Below are positions 18,498 through 26,374 of a DNA stretch of 64,000 bases, piece after piece. The stretch is from Mucilaginibacter aurantiaciroseus (GTDB taxonomy: Bacteria > Bacteroidota > Bacteroidia > Sphingobacteriales > Sphingobacteriaceae), in assembly GCF_024055595.1 (NCBI RefSeq), contig NZ_JAMXOF010000003.1:310001-374000 (forward strand), written 5' to 3'. The notes beneath the pieces were generated by a model that made no database searches, was not told the origin of the DNA, and saw only the letters and a program-made list of their open reading frames with translations. The stretch's first letter is position 1. Each line of letters starts with the position of its first letter. A program made the position numbers and the translations under genes.

Positions 18498-18695
18498 GAA
18501 TATGCTAACGAGAGACCTGAGGAATTTAGTCTTTACGAAATTATATACAGATTATTGTTGTTAGATAAAATTGACACCGGGTTAAAGCAATCTTATAACA
18601 ATAAAACAGTTTTATCAGACGAATCCCGGAAACAACTTTCTAAATTGCTAAAGCAAAGGGAACAAAACAGGCCGTTAAAGACAGTGATAAAATAG
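18498..18695 (+). pseudogene. Remnant of an antitoxin gene upstream of a ParE toxin remnant
   Basis: An open frame of about 65 codons with no usable start codon, preceded by an in-frame TAA at 18495. It reads EYANERPEEFSLYE near the start, then LLLLDKIDTGLKQS and SRKQLSKLLKQ, the charged helical pattern of antitoxins that precede ParE toxins in Bacteroidota. It overlaps the toxin remnant, as expected of an antitoxin-toxin pair. The assignment depends mostly on the neighbour. Confidence 0.5.
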
Positions 18696-18927
18696 CCGAA
18701 TTTATCGCAAAGGACTCTGAACATTATGCTAAAATCCAGATGCCCGGTTTTTTGATGCTATTAAAGTTTTAAAAAAGCATCCGCTTTCAGGGAAAATGGT
18801 GCCAGAAAGGCAAGACCAATTAATTAGAGAAATTCTCTTGGGAAATTATAGAATGACATATAAAATAATTTCCGAATAAATAATCGACGTTATTACTGTG
18901 CATCACAGCAAGCGATTGTTGGCTAAC
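18662..18927 (+). pseudogene. Broken RelE/ParE-family toxin gene
   Basis: The parts of a ParE toxin can be read in two frames. QAVKDSDKIAEFIAKDSEHY is at about 18668-18727 in one frame. After a frameshift near 18745, FFDAIKVLKKHPLSGKMVPE, then LIREILLGNYRMTYKIISE, an in-frame TAA, and IIDVITVHHSKRLL follow. ParE toxins poison gyrase, but the frameshift, the stop and a missing start make this copy inactive. The remnant lies in an otherwise empty 510-bp gap between two minus-strand genes. Confidence 0.8.
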
Positions 18928-18944
18928 AATAGAAACATACAATG

Positions 18945-19379
18945 TTATTTCTTCTCCGCTTTCTGTTTTTCAAACTTCAGTTTAAGCTTTTCTTTATTGT
19001 TTTTCTCGGGCACTTTATAATCGCTTACAACCGAATCCTGATTCAGGTAAAGCACCAGGCTTTTGGCATAAACTGTGTCAATCCCATCCATCTTTCGGAT
19101 AATCTCGTATTCAAAGTTCTTTTCGGTAACACCGTTACGCTGCGGGTATTTTAACAAACCCAAAGCCTGTTTGTAGGTAAGCCCTTTTAACTTACGCGTA
19201 GCCAGTAGGTCATCTATCATCCCGGCTCGTTTTGGGAAGGTGATGCCATCGCCTTCGTCCCAACCTTCGGTGGTAAATTTTTCCTTTTTTACATCACAGC
19301 CGGATAACGCAACTACAAACGAAACAACAGTAATAGCCTTTAAAAGAGCACTTTTTAACATGGTAATATTGCTAAGCAT
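18945..19379 (-). CDS. Hypothetical lipoprotein at the end of the thr operon
   Basis: A protein of up to 144 residues with a lipoprotein signal (VALSGC; Cys28 from the first Met). An internal Met at residue 7 gives a more typical signal start. The mature part is charged and includes YKQALGLLKYPQRNG, and the tail is Lys/Glu-rich and probably helical (EKNNKEKLKLKFEKQKAEKK). The first ATG overlaps the thrC stop by 8 nt, so it is read with the thr operon. No family is recognised. A role in threonine metabolism is not implied by the protein itself. Confidence 0.72.
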   Translation of the reverse strand: MLSNITMLKSALLKAITVVSFVVALSGCDVKKEKFTTEGWDEGDGITFPKRAGMIDDLLATRKLKGLTYKQALGLLKYPQRNGVTEKNFEYEIIRKMDGIDTVYAKSLVLYLNQDSVVSDYKVPEKNNKEKLKLKFEKQKAEKK

Positions 19380-20682
19380 TATTTAGCAAATATCCTTTAA
19401 ATTCTGCAAAGCTAGTACCTAAACTTGTTGCGTGATGCGCTTTTTGCTGCAGGTCGTTTACCTGCTCCGGGATATTGATCTTGTCTGCTTGCTCCGGCGT
19501 AAAAACATCAGGGAACTTGCACGGATGAGCGGTTGATAAAAACACACCTGCCGTATCTTTAGCACCATGTTCCTGCTGATAAGTTTTCAACGCTTTCCAT
19601 GCAATGGCGGTATGCGGGCAGGCTATGTAATTGTATTCTTTAGATATAGCTTCTATCGATTGCACAGTGTCTTCATCGCTATAGGTATAGCCAACGATCA
19701 GTTTTTTTAGTGCTTCAGGCTCTTTTTTAAACAGATTGGCTATGCGTACCCAGTTGCTTGGGTTACCTACATCCATGGCGTTTGATAGGGTTGCTACAGA
19801 TGGCTTTGGCTGATAAACCCCTGTCTTTAAAAACTCGGGTACGGTATCGTTGGCGTTGGTGGCGGCAATGAATCGCTCAACAGGCAGGCCCATTTTCCAA
19901 GCTAACAAACCCGCGCCGATATTGCCAAAATTGCCACTTGGAACGGCAAAAACCACCTTGCTAATGCCCTCGCGAAGCAATTGCGCATAAGCATTAAAAT
20001 AATAGAACGTTTGCGGTATAAGGCGGGCGATATTGATAGAGTTAGCCGATGTAAGGCGTAATTTCTCATTCAACTCGTTATCTGTAAAAGCCTGTTTAAC
20101 CAATGCCTGGCAATCATCAAACGTGCCGTCAATCTCCAGCGCGCGGATGTTGTGGCCGTTGGTGGTTAATTGCAATTCCTGTACCTGGCTTACTTTGCCT
20201 TTCGGGTATAAAATAGTCACCCGTGTATTCGGAACGCCTAAAAACCCAAGGGCAACAGCACCTCCGGTATCTCCCGATGTGGCTACCAGTATGTCAAGCT
20301 GTTTTTCGCCTTCCTCTAAAAAGTAGCCCATTACGCGGCTCATGAAGCGTGCGCCGAAATCTTTAAACGCCAGTGAAGGGCCATGAAAAAGCTCCAGCAC
20401 GTAAAAATTCTCTTCAAGCTTAACTACAGGTGCGTAAAAGTTGATCGCGTCATGGATGATGGCTTTCAGATCATCCGCAGGGATATCATCACCCAAAAAG
20501 TTTTGTGCCACGTGGAACGCTATCTCGGGCAGGGTGTACTGGCCCAGGTTGTTCAGGAATTTATCATCAAGCCTTGGGATGCTAACCGGCATGTATAAAC
20601 CCTTATCCTGCGGCATGCTGTTAAAAACCGCCTCTTTAAAACCAACCCTCAGGTTTGTATTGTTAGTGCTGTAGAATTTCAT
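19372..20682 (-). CDS. thrC: Threonine synthase
   Basis: Pyridoxal-phosphate enzyme that converts O-phosphohomoserine to threonine, the last step of the pathway. The start at 20682 (MKFYSTNNTN) matches the family; the longer frame to 20727 adds 15 unsupported residues. The PLP lysine is Lys107 in GPSLAFKDFGARF, followed by VATSGDTGGAV and the phosphate-binding SGNFGNIGAG. Length is 436 residues as usual for this class. It is the third gene of the thr operon, after thrB, and it overlaps the downstream lipoprotein gene by 8 nt. Expression should follow the attenuator in front of thrA. Confidence 0.96.
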   Translation of the reverse strand: MKFYSTNNTNLRVGFKEAVFNSMPQDKGLYMPVSIPRLDDKFLNNLGQYTLPEIAFHVAQNFLGDDIPADDLKAIIHDAINFYAPVVKLEENFYVLELFHGPSLAFKDFGARFMSRVMGYFLEEGEKQLDILVATSGDTGGAVALGFLGVPNTRVTILYPKGKVSQVQELQLTTNGHNIRALEIDGTFDDCQALVKQAFTDNELNEKLRLTSANSINIARLIPQTFYYFNAYAQLLREGISKVVFAVPSGNFGNIGAGLLAWKMGLPVERFIAATNANDTVPEFLKTGVYQPKPSVATLSNAMDVGNPSNWVRIANLFKKEPEALKKLIVGYTYSDEDTVQSIEAISKEYNYIACPHTAIAWKALKTYQQEHGAKDTAGVFLSTAHPCKFPDVFTPEQADKINIPEQVNDLQQKAHHATSLGTSFAEFKGYLLNNA

Positions 20683-20704
20683 TTTGTTTATTTTCTCCGA
20701 GCGT

Positions 20705-20778
20705 AATTGCAAGCGATAGCGTGGCAATCTTCGATAAGCAGGTTGCCTGCTTTTCTATCGAGGATTGCTTCGTACCTC
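20705..20778. repeat. Intergenic inverted repeat, family A copy 2
   Basis: Arms GCGTGGCAATCTTCGATA and TATCGAGGATTGCTTCG form an imperfect hairpin between thrB and thrC. The arm shares CGTGGCAATC with the copy at 28908 and GATTGCTTCGTAC with the copy at 56. It sits inside the thr operon, where it could affect relative thrB and thrC expression. Confidence 0.6.
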
Positions 20779-20829
20779 ATTATGCCGCGCGTTTTTTGAC
20801 TTTTAATTTTTTTTTATTTTGACTTATCA

Positions 20830-21816
20830 CTATCCCAAAATCTTTGGCCCGGCATCATTTATAGTTGATACGTAACCGTTAGAGCCTATTTTAATATTAG
20901 TTAAATGTTGCTGTAGTTTCTGAGTGATACGTTTGGCGGTTTCCTCATTGCGGGTAAAAGCGAATACTGAAGGGCCCGAGCCGGAAATACCGAAGCTTAT
21001 AGCGCCGAGCTCCATTGCCATTTCGCGCATCAGGTAAAAATCGGGGATCAGTATGCTGCGTACGGGCTCTACCAGTACATCTTTCATGCTGCGCCCTATC
21101 AAGTCAATATCCTCCATAAACAAACCACTAACCAAGCCGGCAATGTTGCCCCATTGGGTTACCGCATCTTTCATTTGGATGTTTTTGCGGATGATTTGCC
21201 TTGCTTCCCTTGTTGGCACATCCACGTCAGGGAATACGATGGCGCACCATAAATTGGCCGGGTGCGGTAAACGTACAACATCTAAGGGCTCATAACTGCG
21301 AATTAGCACAAAGCCACCAAGCAAAGCCGGCGCAACATTATCCGCGTGCCCATGACCACAGGCCATTTCTTCACCCTTCATGGCGAAGGGTAGCAGGGTT
21401 GATGGGTCGGTATCGTCGCCTAATAATGTCTTTATCGCAAATAAACCCGCAACGGTACTGGCCGAACTGGAGCCAAGGCCACTACCTATCGGCATTTTTT
21501 TATGCAGTTCGATGTCGAGACCGATATCCAGCCTGTCGATACTGCGCAGGTAATGCTCCACACTTACGCTAACGGTATTTTTTGCCGGGTTAAGCGGCAG
21601 TCTGCCGTCATCCCCGGTAATTTTGCTGATGGTGATGCCTGGTTTATCGGTTATGCGCATAATTACCTCGTCGCCCGGTTCGTTCACCGCGAAGCCCAGT
21701 ACATCAAACCCGCAAACTACGTTAGCAACGGTAGCAGGAGCAAAGACGTGGATGCTATCCAATGTTTTTGCTCCTGCTGCTGCCGGTTGCTTTAAATCTT
21801 GTATATCGTTACTCAT
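20830..21816 (-). CDS. thrB: Homoserine kinase
   Basis: GHMP-family kinase that phosphorylates homoserine with ATP. VFAPATVANVVCGFDVLGFA near the N-terminus is the conserved strand-helix. The ATP loop PIGSGLGSSSAS lies at residues 109-120, and GISGSGPSVFAF in the C-terminal half is the third GHMP motif. I chose the Met at 21816 (MSND); starts at 21837 and 21831 are possible, and all have about 20 extra residues before the usual homoserine-kinase start. It lies between thrA and thrC in one operon, with gaps of about 100-150 bp that contain repeats. Confidence 0.94.
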   Translation of the reverse strand: MSNDIQDLKQPAAAGAKTLDSIHVFAPATVANVVCGFDVLGFAVNEPGDEVIMRITDKPGITISKITGDDGRLPLNPAKNTVSVSVEHYLRSIDRLDIGLDIELHKKMPIGSGLGSSSASTVAGLFAIKTLLGDDTDPSTLLPFAMKGEEMACGHGHADNVAPALLGGFVLIRSYEPLDVVRLPHPANLWCAIVFPDVDVPTREARQIIRKNIQMKDAVTQWGNIAGLVSGLFMEDIDLIGRSMKDVLVEPVRSILIPDFYLMREMAMELGAISFGISGSGPSVFAFTRNEETAKRITQKLQQHLTNIKIGSNGYVSTINDAGPKILG

Positions 21817-21839
21817 ATTAATCCTATTCATTAACACAC

Positions 21840-21905
21840 TCCTGCCCTCTCAAGAGGGGAACCTGTGCTTTGTCTTTTTTATCTTGTCTCTTGATTCTAA
21901 AAATC
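21840..21905. repeat. Intergenic repeat, family D copy 3
   Basis: TCTTGTCTCTTGATTCT with an upstream self-complementary CCTCTCAAGAGGGG between thrA and thrB. It shares the TCTTG...TTGATTCT string with copies at 1.85 and 25.7 kb. Confidence 0.45.
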
Positions 21906-21914
21906 ATGCCTCTC

Positions 21915-24365
21915 TTAATTAGCCCCTACATTTATCAGATCGGCAAATACGCCGGCGGCGGTTACTTCAGCACCGGCACCGGGGCCTTTTACTACTAACG
22001 GGCGTTCTTTGTACCTATCGGTAGTGAATGAAATAATGTTATCGCTGCCGCTGAGCATATAGAACGGGTGGCTTTCATCAACACTTTGCAGGGTGATGGT
22101 TGCTTTGCCGTTTTCCAGCTTGCCTATGTAGCGCAATACTTTTTTATCTTTTTCGGCCTGTTGTTTCAGGTTGGTGAAGAAGGCATCTTCGGCTTTAAGG
22201 GCCGCGTAAAAGTCATCTACGGTTTGTGCTTCTAAGCAGGCTTTTGGCAAAACGCTTTCTATCTGCACATCGGCTTCTTCCATTTCGTGGCCGGCATCGC
22301 GGGCCAGGATCAGGATCTTACGCATAAAATCTTTACCGCTCAGGTCATCCCGGGGATCCGGTTCGGTATAACCCTTTTCCTGGGCTTCTTTCACCACATC
22401 GTGGAAATTGGCATCGCCTTTAAAATGATTAAAGATGAAAGATATGGTACCCGAAAGGATGGCCTCGATCCGTTGGATGCGGTCACCGCTGCTCATCAGA
22501 TCTTTTAAGGTGCGGATGATTGGTAGGCCCGCACCCACGTTTGTTTCGTAAAAGAAATCAACCCCGTGGCGGCGTGCGGTATCCCTAAATGTTTTGTATT
22601 GGGCAAACGACGCCGAGTTGCCTATTTTATTACAGGTTACTACCGATACGTTTGCTTTAAAAATATCCTCGTAAAACGCGATAGGCGCAGGGCTGGCGGT
22701 ATTATCAATAAACACACAATTCGGCAGGTTCAGTTCTTTTATTTTGGCGATGAAAGCCCCTAAATCAGCTTTATGATCTGATGCCTGCAGATCGTCCTGC
22801 CAGGTATCTAACGACAAGCCATCAGCATTAAAAACCATTTTGCGGGTATTGCTTATACCAACTATCTTCACTTGGATGCCATTATTCTTTTGCAGGAAAT
22901 CTTTGTGCGCGTTCAATTGGTTGAACAAGGTTTTACCGATGTTACCTGTACCCAAACAGAAAGCATGAAGGGTTTTAGTCAGTTCGATAAAGAAGGCATC
23001 GTGCACGGCATTCAGGGCTTTAGCCAGATCGTGCGCCGAGATGATCACCGAGATATTATACTCTGATGAACCTTGTGCAATTGCCCTAACGTTTACACCA
23101 TTACGGCCAAGCGCATGGAACAGCTTGCCGCTCATGCCCGGGGTTTGTTTCATGTTCTCGCCCACTACGGCTAATATGGCCTGATCTTTTTCTACCACCA
23201 ATGGCTCCAGTTTATTGGCCAATAGCTCCAGTTCAAACTCTTGTTCTATTAAAAGCTTTGCTTTATCAACCTCGTTTGGTTGCACTGCAAAGGTGATGCT
23301 GTGTTCTGATGAGGATTGGGTAATGAGGATGATATTGATCTGCTCTCTCGCCAATAGCGAAAACAACCTGCCGCTAAAGCCGGATTTACCCACCATGCCG
23401 CTGCCCTCTAAATTAAGGATGCTGATATTATTGATAGACGAGATTCCCTTGATAGGCAAAGTAGATGCTTTACAATCATGACGGATAACCGTTCCCGCGA
23501 AAGCAGGTTCAAAAGTGTTTTTGATAACGATGGGGATCTTTTTCAAAAACGCCGGGATCATTGTTGGTGGGTAAATAACCTTCGCACCGAAATATGAAAG
23601 TTCCATCGCTTCGGTATAAGTAAGCTCCTCCAACGAAAATGCTTTTTGCACCATCCGCGGGTCGGCAGTCATCATCCCGTTTACATCCGTCCAGATCTGG
23701 ATCTCCTCGGCATTTAAGGCCGCGCCAAATATCGCCGCGGTATAATCGCTGCCCCCACGGCCAAGGGTTGTTATTTGACCGGCGTCGTTACCTGCAATAT
23801 AGCCGGTAACAATTAGCAGCTTATCGCTATTTTCTCGATAAAAGGTTTTTATAAGCAGGTCGGTTAGCTCGCTGTTCACTTTGGCGTTACCAAATGAATT
23901 GTCGGTTTTGATCAATTCTGATGCATCAACAAAAAGCACATCTTTAAAATGTTGTGCTGCTATTTTGCTCACCATAATAGATGAACAACGCTCTCCAAAG
24001 CTTAGGATCTGGTCGCGGGTTTTGGGGGTAAGTTCGCGCAGGGTAAGTACGCCCTGCAGCAATTCCTCTAACTGGTTAAAGTGGATTTTTAAACGGGTAT
24101 AGGCCGGGTTTTGGTTCTGCACATCAAGCAATGTTTTAACGGCATCAAAGTGGCGTTTTTCCAACTCGGCCAATTGCGCGGTAAATTCTTTGCCGTTTGC
24201 AGCATCCTCGGCCATCGATACCAGCAGGTTGGTTACCCCACCCATGGCAGATAATACCACTACCGGGCGGCTGCCGGGTTTATCCTCGTCCTTTAAAATA
24301 TCCAGTAAAGTTTTGATGCTGTTTACCGAGCCTACAGACGTGCCGCCGAACTTTAAAATTTTCAT
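21915..24365 (-). CDS. thrA: Bifunctional aspartate kinase / homoserine dehydrogenase
   Basis: An 816-residue fusion that performs the first and third steps from aspartate to threonine. The kinase half starts MKILKFGGTSVGS (KFGGTSVG, 5-12). Two ACT regulatory domains lie at about 310-460 (including GMVGKSGFSGRLF and TPGMSGKLFHALGRNGV), where threonine feedback is expected. The dehydrogenase half begins near 465 (CLGTGNIGKTLFNQL, a Rossmann loop) and contains the catalytic segment GYTEPDPRDDLSGKDFMRK. Length equals ThrA of enterobacteria. It is the first gene of thrABC; a leader peptide, antiterminator and terminator stand in the 250 bp upstream. Confidence 0.97.
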   Translation of the reverse strand: MKILKFGGTSVGSVNSIKTLLDILKDEDKPGSRPVVVLSAMGGVTNLLVSMAEDAANGKEFTAQLAELEKRHFDAVKTLLDVQNQNPAYTRLKIHFNQLEELLQGVLTLRELTPKTRDQILSFGERCSSIMVSKIAAQHFKDVLFVDASELIKTDNSFGNAKVNSELTDLLIKTFYRENSDKLLIVTGYIAGNDAGQITTLGRGGSDYTAAIFGAALNAEEIQIWTDVNGMMTADPRMVQKAFSLEELTYTEAMELSYFGAKVIYPPTMIPAFLKKIPIVIKNTFEPAFAGTVIRHDCKASTLPIKGISSINNISILNLEGSGMVGKSGFSGRLFSLLAREQINIILITQSSSEHSITFAVQPNEVDKAKLLIEQEFELELLANKLEPLVVEKDQAILAVVGENMKQTPGMSGKLFHALGRNGVNVRAIAQGSSEYNISVIISAHDLAKALNAVHDAFFIELTKTLHAFCLGTGNIGKTLFNQLNAHKDFLQKNNGIQVKIVGISNTRKMVFNADGLSLDTWQDDLQASDHKADLGAFIAKIKELNLPNCVFIDNTASPAPIAFYEDIFKANVSVVTCNKIGNSASFAQYKTFRDTARRHGVDFFYETNVGAGLPIIRTLKDLMSSGDRIQRIEAILSGTISFIFNHFKGDANFHDVVKEAQEKGYTEPDPRDDLSGKDFMRKILILARDAGHEMEEADVQIESVLPKACLEAQTVDDFYAALKAEDAFFTNLKQQAEKDKKVLRYIGKLENGKATITLQSVDESHPFYMLSGSDNIISFTTDRYKERPLVVKGPGAGAEVTAAGVFADLINVGAN

Positions 24366-24397
24366 TTTTAGTATCTAATTAAATGCTACCGTTAGCC

Positions 24398-24476
24398 TCA
24401 TCTAAATCCTCACCAAAGGAGAGGGTTTTTAAACTTCCTTCACCCCCCTCCTTTGGAGAAGGCAAGGTGAGGCTAT
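24398..24476. repeat. Intergenic inverted repeat, family B copy 1
   Basis: TCACCAAAGGAGAGGG on the left and CCTCCTTTGGAGAAGG further right form a hairpin in the thrA 5' untranslated region. Related sequence is found at 56.8 kb; the strings CCTCACC, TCCTTTGGAGAAGG and AGGTGAGG recur. Confidence 0.55.
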
Positions 24477-24482
24477 GAGGCC

Positions 24483-24517
24483 AAAAAAAAGCCTTCCTCT
24501 TTTCGGAGGAAGGCTTT
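24483..24517 (-). terminator. Attenuator terminator of the thr operon
   Basis: Read on the minus strand, a perfect 12-bp stem AAAGCCTTCCTC / GAGGAAGGCTTT (24517-24506 and 24499-24488) with a 6-nt loop is followed by eight T. It lies between the leader peptide and thrA, so it stops transcription before the operon. Its 5' half (24512-24501) is fully complementary over 12 nt to 24567-24556 inside the leader-peptide gene, which gives a mutually exclusive antiterminator. Confidence 0.93.
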
Positions 24518-24551
24518 CATTTGGTTTTGTTTATGTTTTTACACCATACGA

Positions 24552-24617
24552 TTATCTTCCTCCGAAATATATCCCGGTGGTAATAATGGTTGTAATGGTG
24601 AAGTTGTTAATTATCAT
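24552..24617 (-). CDS. thrL: thr operon leader peptide (Thr/Ile-rich, 21 residues)
   Basis: A 21-codon frame on the minus strand beginning ATG at 24617 and ending TAA at 24552. Residues 7-14 read TITTIITT; in all there are 5 Thr and 6 Ile, the amino acids made by or derived from this pathway. The last codons (FGGR) contain the strand that pairs with the downstream terminator stem. A ribosome stalled on Thr or Ile codons would leave that strand free, so the antiterminator forms and thrABC is read. A ribosome reaching the stop would cover it, and the terminator forms. The logic matches thrL of gammaproteobacteria, but the sequence is unrelated. Confidence 0.9.
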   Translation of the reverse strand: MIINNFTITTIITTGIYFGGR

Positions 24618-24659
24618 ATATATTATGTCGGTAAAGTAAGTAGATTTTATTTTAAATAC

Positions 24660-24667
24660 CAAATGTA
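24660..24667 (-). promoter_or_regulatory. Putative -7 box for the thr leader transcript
   Basis: TACATTTG on the minus strand fits TAnnTTTG and lies 43 bp upstream of the leader-peptide start, leaving a short untranslated leader. No clear -33 TTG is seen. Confidence 0.5.
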
Positions 24668-24716
24668 AATTGGTTTTATTTTTTGAATGGCGTTTATCTT
24701 CCTAAATTGCGGCCGT

Positions 24717-25634
24717 ATGCAGGGACTGATAACAAAATCAACCGGGAGCTGGTACCAGGTAAGAAGTGGCGACGAAACCATCGATTGCCGGATCAAGGGC
24801 AAATTCCGGATCAAGGGGATTACTACCACCAACCCGTTAGCGGTTGGCGACGTGGTTGATTTTGATATGGAGCCCGAGCAAGGCACCGGTGTTATTACCA
24901 ATTTGCATCAGCGTAAAAACTATATCATACGTAAGTCTATCAATCTTTCCAAGCAAGCGCAGATCATCGCTTCTAACCTGGATAGGGCCTTGCTGGTAGT
25001 TACCCTTGCCTCACCCCGCACTTCTTTGGGCTTTATAGACCGCTTTTTGGTTACCGCCGAAGCCTACGATGTGCCCGCCTGTTTAATATTTAATAAGCTT
25101 GACCTGTTCAGCGAAGAAGGTTTAGAGATCCTGGCCGATTACCAGGCCATTTACGAGAATATAGGTTATCCGTGCTATTCTGTTTCGGCCCTGGAAGGGA
25201 CAAACATCGACCACGTACAGGAATTACTGAAAGATAAGGTGACGCTTTTCTCAGGCCACTCGGGTGTTGGTAAATCAAGTTTAATAAACCGCTTACTGCC
25301 CGATCTTGACCTGCGCACCCACATGGTATCTGAATGGAGCGACAAAGGCATGCACACCACTACCTTTGCCGAAATGTTTGAACTGCCGCAGGGCGGATTT
25401 ATCATCGATACCCCCGGCATCCGCGAGTTAGGTGTGATAGACATAGAAAAAGAGGTGTTAAGCCATTTCTTCCCCGAAATGCGCCAGCGCATGAACAAAT
25501 GCCGGTTCAATAACTGCCGCCATATAAACGAACCAGGCTGCGCCGTGTTGCAGGCGTTAGAAGATGGCGACATCTCCTTATCCCGGTATGACAGCTATTT
25601 GAGTATTTATAATGGGAACGATACACGTGCGTAA
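24717..25634 (+). CDS. rsgA: Ribosome small-subunit-dependent GTPase RsgA
   Basis: Circularly permuted GTPase that checks late 30S ribosome assembly. The start at 24717 (MQGLITKSTGSWY) is the family start; the frame begins 10 codons earlier without support. An N-terminal OB-fold (1-70) is followed by the permuted motifs: NKLD at 126-129, VSALEG near 155, Walker A SGHSGVGKSS at 179-188 and DTPGIRELG near 230. A C-terminal zinc knuckle is CRFNNCRHINEPGC. Length, 305 residues, is normal. It is divergent from the thr operon, so the 100-bp region between must hold both promoters. Confidence 0.96.
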   Translation: MQGLITKSTGSWYQVRSGDETIDCRIKGKFRIKGITTTNPLAVGDVVDFDMEPEQGTGVITNLHQRKNYIIRKSINLSKQAQIIASNLDRALLVVTLASPRTSLGFIDRFLVTAEAYDVPACLIFNKLDLFSEEGLEILADYQAIYENIGYPCYSVSALEGTNIDHVQELLKDKVTLFSGHSGVGKSSLINRLLPDLDLRTHMVSEWSDKGMHTTTFAEMFELPQGGFIIDTPGIRELGVIDIEKEVLSHFFPEMRQRMNKCRFNNCRHINEPGCAVLQALEDGDISLSRYDSYLSIYNGNDTRA

Positions 25635-25639
25635 GCGAG

Positions 25640-25733
25640 CAGGACGGTAAGAAGCAAGAGACAGAAAAAAAAATATCTAATAACATTAACACATGGTCTT
25701 GATTCTTATGTCTTTACTTCTTGATTCTATTCT
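25640..25733. repeat. Intergenic inverted repeat, family D copy 2
   Basis: AAGAAGCAAGAGACAG on the left and CTTACTTCTTGATTCT on the right bracket an AT-rich middle between rsgA and dtd. It resembles the sequences at 1.85 and 21.85 kb. Confidence 0.5.
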
Positions 25734-26186
25734 ATGAGAGCAGTAATACAACGGGTTTCAGAAGCATCATGCAAGGTTGATGGTAATATTACCGGGGAAA
25801 TTGGTATTGGTTTTTTGGTGTTGGTGGGTATTGAAGACGCCGATACAGACGAAGACCTGCAGTGGCTTGCCCAAAAGATAACCGGCTTGCGTGTGTTTAG
25901 CGACGAGAATGGGTTGATGAATAAAGCACTTGCTGATATTAACGGCGATATCCTGTTGATTTCCCAATTTACGCTGTTTGCGCAAACTAAAAAAGGTAAC
26001 CGCCCCTCATTCATCCGCGCGGCAAGGCCGGATAAGGCTATCCCGATGTACGAGCAAATGATCAAAACGCTGGAAACCATCTTAGGCAAAAAAACAGCTA
26101 CCGGTATTTTTGGTGCCGATATGAAAGTTAGCCTGGTAAACGACGGGCCGGTGACCATTACGATTGATACAAATAATAGAGAGTAA
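25734..26186 (+). CDS. dtd: D-aminoacyl-tRNA deacylase
   Basis: Removes D-amino acids wrongly attached to tRNA, such as D-Tyr. A 150-residue protein with the canonical start MRAVIQRVSEASCKV, the SQFTLFAQTKKGNRPSF segment containing the catalytic SQxT motif, and the C-terminal NDGPVTITID. All Dtd landmarks are in order and at the usual distances. It follows rsgA by about 100 bp on the same strand, with a dispersed repeat in between; co-transcription is possible. Confidence 0.95.
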   Translation: MRAVIQRVSEASCKVDGNITGEIGIGFLVLVGIEDADTDEDLQWLAQKITGLRVFSDENGLMNKALADINGDILLISQFTLFAQTKKGNRPSFIRAARPDKAIPMYEQMIKTLETILGKKTATGIFGADMKVSLVNDGPVTITIDTNNRE

Positions 26187-26210
26187 ACGTCTCCGAATAC
26201 TCCTTATCAT

Positions 26211-26300
26211 GCTGAACGATAGTGAAGCATCTAATCTTCGCCCCGCAAGTTAAATAGGCAAAGTTCAATAATAGATCCTCCGCTATCGCTCAGGGTAACA
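26211..26300. repeat. Intergenic inverted repeat, family G copy 1
   Basis: Arms include GATAGTGAAGCATCTAATC and AATAGATCCTCCGCTATCG with GCAAAGTTCAATAATAG in the right half. The same order of strings occurs, inverted, at 59446-59535. It lies between convergent dtd and the DegP-type gene. Confidence 0.6.
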
Positions 26301-26323
26301 AAAGGGAAAATATATTCTACAAA

Positions 26324-26353
26324 AAAAGGCCGGAGCGTTCGCCCCGGCCTTTT
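26324..26353. terminator. Terminator after the DegP-type protease gene
   Basis: Ten-bp stem AAAAGGCCGG / CCGGCCTTTT (26324-26333 and 26344-26353). A run of A before the stem becomes a U tract on the minus strand, so it chiefly serves the gene ending at 26375. Confidence 0.85.
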
Positions 26354-26374
26354 AAATAATACTAATTTTTATAA

